The translations under genes and the position numbers were made by a program. A stretch of 8,252 nt of DNA, from contig CAMURM010000053.1 in the NCBI GenBank assembly GCA_947097535.1, forward strand, positions 1 to 8,252. Reading direction: 5' to 3'. Shown in pieces: positions 6,009-8,252 of the stretch (its first letter is position 1; each line of letters begins with the position of its first letter). The notes below the pieces were generated by a model. That model ran no database searches and was not told the DNA's origin. It saw only the letters and a program-made list of their open reading frames with translations. The stretch comes from an uncultured Selenomonas sp. GTDB taxonomy: Bacteria; Bacillota; Negativicutes; Selenomonadales; Selenomonadaceae.

Positions 6009-6800
6009 TCACTTCGTATTATCTTTCAGTTCCGACGGCAAGGTCAGGAGCTTTTCATCCGGCACGGAAGAAAATTCGTTGATCTTCAAGATGCATTTGC
6101 GCCCCTTCACGATACCGCCGTCCTGCTGCCAATACGACATCGAAGCGATGCGCACCAGACTTTCTCCCTTGAAATAAAAGCGCACGGCTTCCAGCACACC
6201 GCCGTCCTCCGTGCGGTAGTCCTCATAGCTCTGACCGTCCGGCAAGCTTCCCTGTCCCACGAATGTATAGCGCGGCGTGCCCAGCGGCTTTTTGTCTGCC
6301 GGAAGAAGAATCTGCAAAAGGCGCGTGACGTCGCCGTCGCCAAAAGTCTCACCGTAGACGAGTCGGCTCTCTTCATCCGCCGCATAAGCGGAAACCTGTC
6401 CCTCGCCGCTTGCCGAATAATATTTTTCCTTATCCTTTTTCACCTTCTGGCGGGCAAACTGATACACCTTATCCGCCTTTGTCAAACGGCATTTGCTGTA
6501 GTCGCCGTAATTGCGCTCCTCATACAGATCCGCCCCGTGCAGTACCAATATGCCTTCGTAGCTGCGGTTCACATACTGCGGCGCAGTGAGCATCTCCTTG
6601 CTGTCCCAGTCGTACGAGATCTGCCGCTTATCCTTGTTGTGTGCGCGCTCCGGCGGCGTGATGTTTTCAAAGCGGACCGTGCAGCTCCTCGCCTGTATCA
6701 TCTGACGGTAAGCGTCGAGCTTCGCCGCGTCGGCGAAAGGCGCAGCGGCAGCTATCCATAGCAGCGTCAGGCAAAGCGCTGCCAACAGCTTATTTCGCAT
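6009..6800 (-). CDS. Exported LolA-like protein 2
   Basis: A 263-residue exported protein with a signal peptide cleaved near ADAA (23-26). It is a paralogue of the gene just upstream: both mature proteins begin with DAYR(Q/E)MIQA (here 29-37). Both end with a strand pattern of the type YF-x-G-x-LVRI ... LKINEFSSVP (238-247), followed by a short P-containing tail. Repeated beta strands and this I-x-E-F ending recall the LolA/LppX-type half-barrel that holds lipid or lipoprotein chains, but similarity is too low to be firm. Unlike its neighbour it carries Cys40 and Cys236 in the mature part, plus one in YSKCRL. It starts 11 nt inside the upstream gene, with AGGAGGGG 6 nt before the ATG, which indicates coupled translation. 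The name is structural analogy only; its ligand is unknown. Confidence 0.6.
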   Translation of the reverse strand: MRNKLLAALCLTLLWIAAAAPFADAAKLDAYRQMIQARSCTVRFENITPPERAHNKDKRQISYDWDSKEMLTAPQYVNRSYEGILVLHGADLYEERNYGDYSKCRLTKADKVYQFARQKVKKDKEKYYSASGEGQVSAYAADEESRLVYGETFGDGDVTRLLQILLPADKKPLGTPRYTFVGQGSLPDGQSYEDYRTEDGGVLEAVRFYFKGESLVRIASMSYWQQDGGIVKGRKCILKINEFSSVPDEKLLTLPSELKDNTK

Positions 6801-7584
6801 CCTTTTCCCCTCCTAAGACCTCCACCTGCAGCTGAACTCCCAGAAGATCGCTCATATCTCCCATACTCGCGTTAAAGACCTTGACCTCCGGCGTCACCTC
6901 GAAGGCATCTGCGGGAATCTCCGTCGTGAACTCGCGAATCTTTAAGGTTTGCACAAGCTTTTCCTGCCCATCATACAAGAGATACTTTTGTATGATGGCA
7001 AGCCGTCCATCCGCATAAAGCATATTGTAGATGAGCTTCCCTGCCGTAGTGCCCGCCTGTGTGAGAATATCGCTGCTATACTGATCGCACGCATAGCTCT
7101 TGTCGTCAACCTTGCGCTCTGAGCTGCCGTTATAGACCGGCTCTGTCACACTCGGAGCATGATAGACCCAGCGGTCATTCCATGAAAATACGGCCAGAGC
7201 TTCCGGCAGAGCGAGCTGCTTTGATACGTCGTCCCATCCCTCTTCGGGATTCAGCGCCGCGTTTCCGAGCATCCCTTCGGGCAAGACATGCGCGATGCGC
7301 TTACCTTCCTGTGTCGCAAACTTATAATACTTGCCGTCTCTGTAGATCGCCTCGATCTTGTATGCCTTGCTTTGACCTTTCGCGCCCGGGGCGTTTCGCT
7401 CGACGATCCGACTGCCGTCGCTTTGCGTCAGACGATGCTCCACATTGCCTTCGGTATAGTCAAGGAAAAACTTTCCCGCTTGAATCATCTCGCGATACGC
7501 ATCCGCTGCCGGCTGCTCCGCTGCCGCAGGCGCCGCAAAGGAAAAAAATACTGCCGCGAGAACTGCCGCGTACTTGCACTTCAT
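6790..7584 (-). CDS. Exported LolA-like protein 1
   Basis: A 264-residue exported protein. Residues 1-22 form a signal peptide ending PAAA. The mature protein starts with DAYREMIQAGKFFLDY (28-43), then successive beta-rich segments including AIYRDGKYYKFATQEGKRIA and YADGRLAIIQKYLLYDG. It closes with LKIREFTTEIPADAFEVTP (214-232), a pattern very common at the C-terminus of LolA-like and DUF4412-type periplasmic proteins. This makes an incomplete beta-barrel with a ligand cavity the best structural guess; I cannot name the ligand. It is a diverged duplicate of the next gene. Its ATG overlaps the previous stop as TGATG (1 nt), preceded by GGGAGGAG, so it is translationally coupled to CsgG-like A. 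A hydrophobic C-terminal tail (about 246-257) extends past the LolA-like part and is absent in the paralogue. Confidence 0.62.
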   Translation of the reverse strand: MKCKYAAVLAAVFFSFAAPAAAEQPAADAYREMIQAGKFFLDYTEGNVEHRLTQSDGSRIVERNAPGAKGQSKAYKIEAIYRDGKYYKFATQEGKRIAHVLPEGMLGNAALNPEEGWDDVSKQLALPEALAVFSWNDRWVYHAPSVTEPVYNGSSERKVDDKSYACDQYSSDILTQAGTTAGKLIYNMLYADGRLAIIQKYLLYDGQEKLVQTLKIREFTTEIPADAFEVTPEVKVFNASMGDMSDLLGVQLQVEVLGGEKDAK

Positions 7585-8252
7585 CAGCCTCTCCTCCCTG
7601 TCGGAAGCTTCTTAAAGCCCATCTTGGTGAAGATCCCTTCCTTGCCATAGACAGCATCCTCCACGGCTTTATCAACAGCATTGATCGCCTGTACGCTGCT
7701 GACCCTCACGGTTCCCAACTGAAGGCTTTTATCATCAATTTTTATGTCCGTGTGCGTGCTCGCCGACTCGCCCGTGCCCATACCGATAAGGACGACGCGC
7801 CCTGTCTTTACTTCCACGACCTTAAGCATCACATACGCATGGACATTATGCTGTGCATTGCCGCCGCTGGCATTATCAAAACCTACATGAACATGATTTT
7901 CCTTCGTCGCAAGAGCCGTGATACTGCCATAGATCTTATACTCCGCAGAAAGCAGCTTTCCCATCTCCACAGCATTCGACGGATCCGTCAAACCGGTCTG
8001 CGCAAGACTTTGTTCACCAACAATATCAGAAAGCTCATCCCGATCTGCATCGGTAAAGATATCCGGACGCTCCAGCACCAATGCATTCAAGCGAGCTTTT
8101 GCCTGATCTGAACAATCACCGAAATTCTCCCAGTTGACGGATGTCTTGTTTCGGAACGGCATGATGGCAACGGTAGGGTTATCATACAGTCCCGCATGAC
8201 AAATCGCTCCCATGAACAAACTGCTGAAAAAGATACTGCATACAAGCAAACG
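7584..8252 (-). CDS. Exported CsgG-like protein A, 5' end beyond window
   Basis: The reading frame is open to the window edge and 222 residues are visible. The first residues, RLLVCSIFFSSLFMGAICHA, are the hydrophobic core and cleavage region (CHA, then Gly) of a signal peptide whose charged start is probably a few codons outside. A TTG at 8249 is the only early alternative start and would leave no basic residue. The Cys in GAICHA is not in a proper lipobox. Mature features are PTVAIMPFRNKTS, typical of the first strand of CsgG-like domains; a helix and a DRDELSDIVGEQ segment; AEYKIYGSITAL; and a strand-turn VVEVKTGRVVLIGMGTGE. Later residues SSVQAINAVDKAVEDAV form the C-terminal helix. It is the first visible gene of the operon, so its promoter lies outside. 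Its role is inferred only as an envelope-complex component. Confidence 0.75.
   Translation of the reverse strand, partial: RLLVCSIFFSSLFMGAICHAGLYDNPTVAIMPFRNKTSVNWENFGDCSDQAKARLNALVLERPDIFTDADRDELSDIVGEQSLAQTGLTDPSNAVEMGKLLSAEYKIYGSITALATKENHVHVGFDNASGGNAQHNVHAYVMLKVVEVKTGRVVLIGMGTGESASTHTDIKIDDKSLQLGTVRVSSVQAINAVDKAVEDAVYGKEGIFTKMGFKKLPTGRRG

Noticed and set aside
5940..6761. Open plus-strand frame of 273 codons
   Set aside because: It is antisense to LolA-like 2 and the start of CsgG-like B, both of which have signal peptides and strong binding sites; its product is not recognisable.
7182..8111. Open plus-strand frame of 309 codons
   Set aside because: It is antisense to CsgG-like A and LolA-like 1 and gives an Arg/His/Cys-rich product without domain signals.

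Overview
The window looks like chromosomal DNA of a GC-rich diderm Firmicute (Negativicutes, probably Selenomonas or a close relative). The grounds are a SpoVB-type flippase and a DUF4931 protein, both typical of Firmicutes, next to a run of Sec-exported CsgG-like, LPP20-like and LolA-like proteins that make most sense in a cell with a periplasm and outer membrane. The placement rests on recognised protein families and was not tested by search.

Layout. Positions 1-584 (minus strand) hold the N-terminal third or so of a SpoVB/MurJ-like polysaccharide flippase. Positions 585-872 are a gene-free divergent promoter region with an AT-rich core around 700-790. Positions 873-1640 (plus) encode a DUF4931 protein that resembles galactose-1-phosphate uridylyltransferase. 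It converges on a minus-strand DUF4153 membrane protein (1710-3368), and a 16-bp-stem hairpin at 1663-1704 lies between them as a likely bidirectional terminator.

The rest (3463-8252, minus strand) is one tightly packed operon of six exported proteins. In transcription order they are: CsgG-like A (5' end outside the window), two tandem LolA-like paralogues, CsgG-like B, CsgG-like C, and an LPP20-like protein. The genes overlap by 1, 11 and 4 nt or are 13-14 nt apart, and a strong terminator (3463-3497) follows the last one. All five complete products start with a signal peptide ending in an Ala-X-Ala-like site and show no convincing lipobox, and the truncated one appears the same. They are therefore predicted to be soluble periplasmic proteins, unlike canonical CsgG and LPP20 lipoproteins.

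The six-gene cassette is the part most likely to be an undescribed system. It combines three divergent CsgG/TolB-N-like domains, an LPP20 domain and two LolA-like domains. CsgG-like and LPP20-like domains also occur together in the Vibrio flagellar outer-membrane ring proteins FlgO, FlgP and FlgT and in curli-type secretion, so an envelope-spanning or outer-membrane-associated assembly is a reasonable but unproven hypothesis. No RNA genes, CRISPR arrays or insertion sequences were seen.
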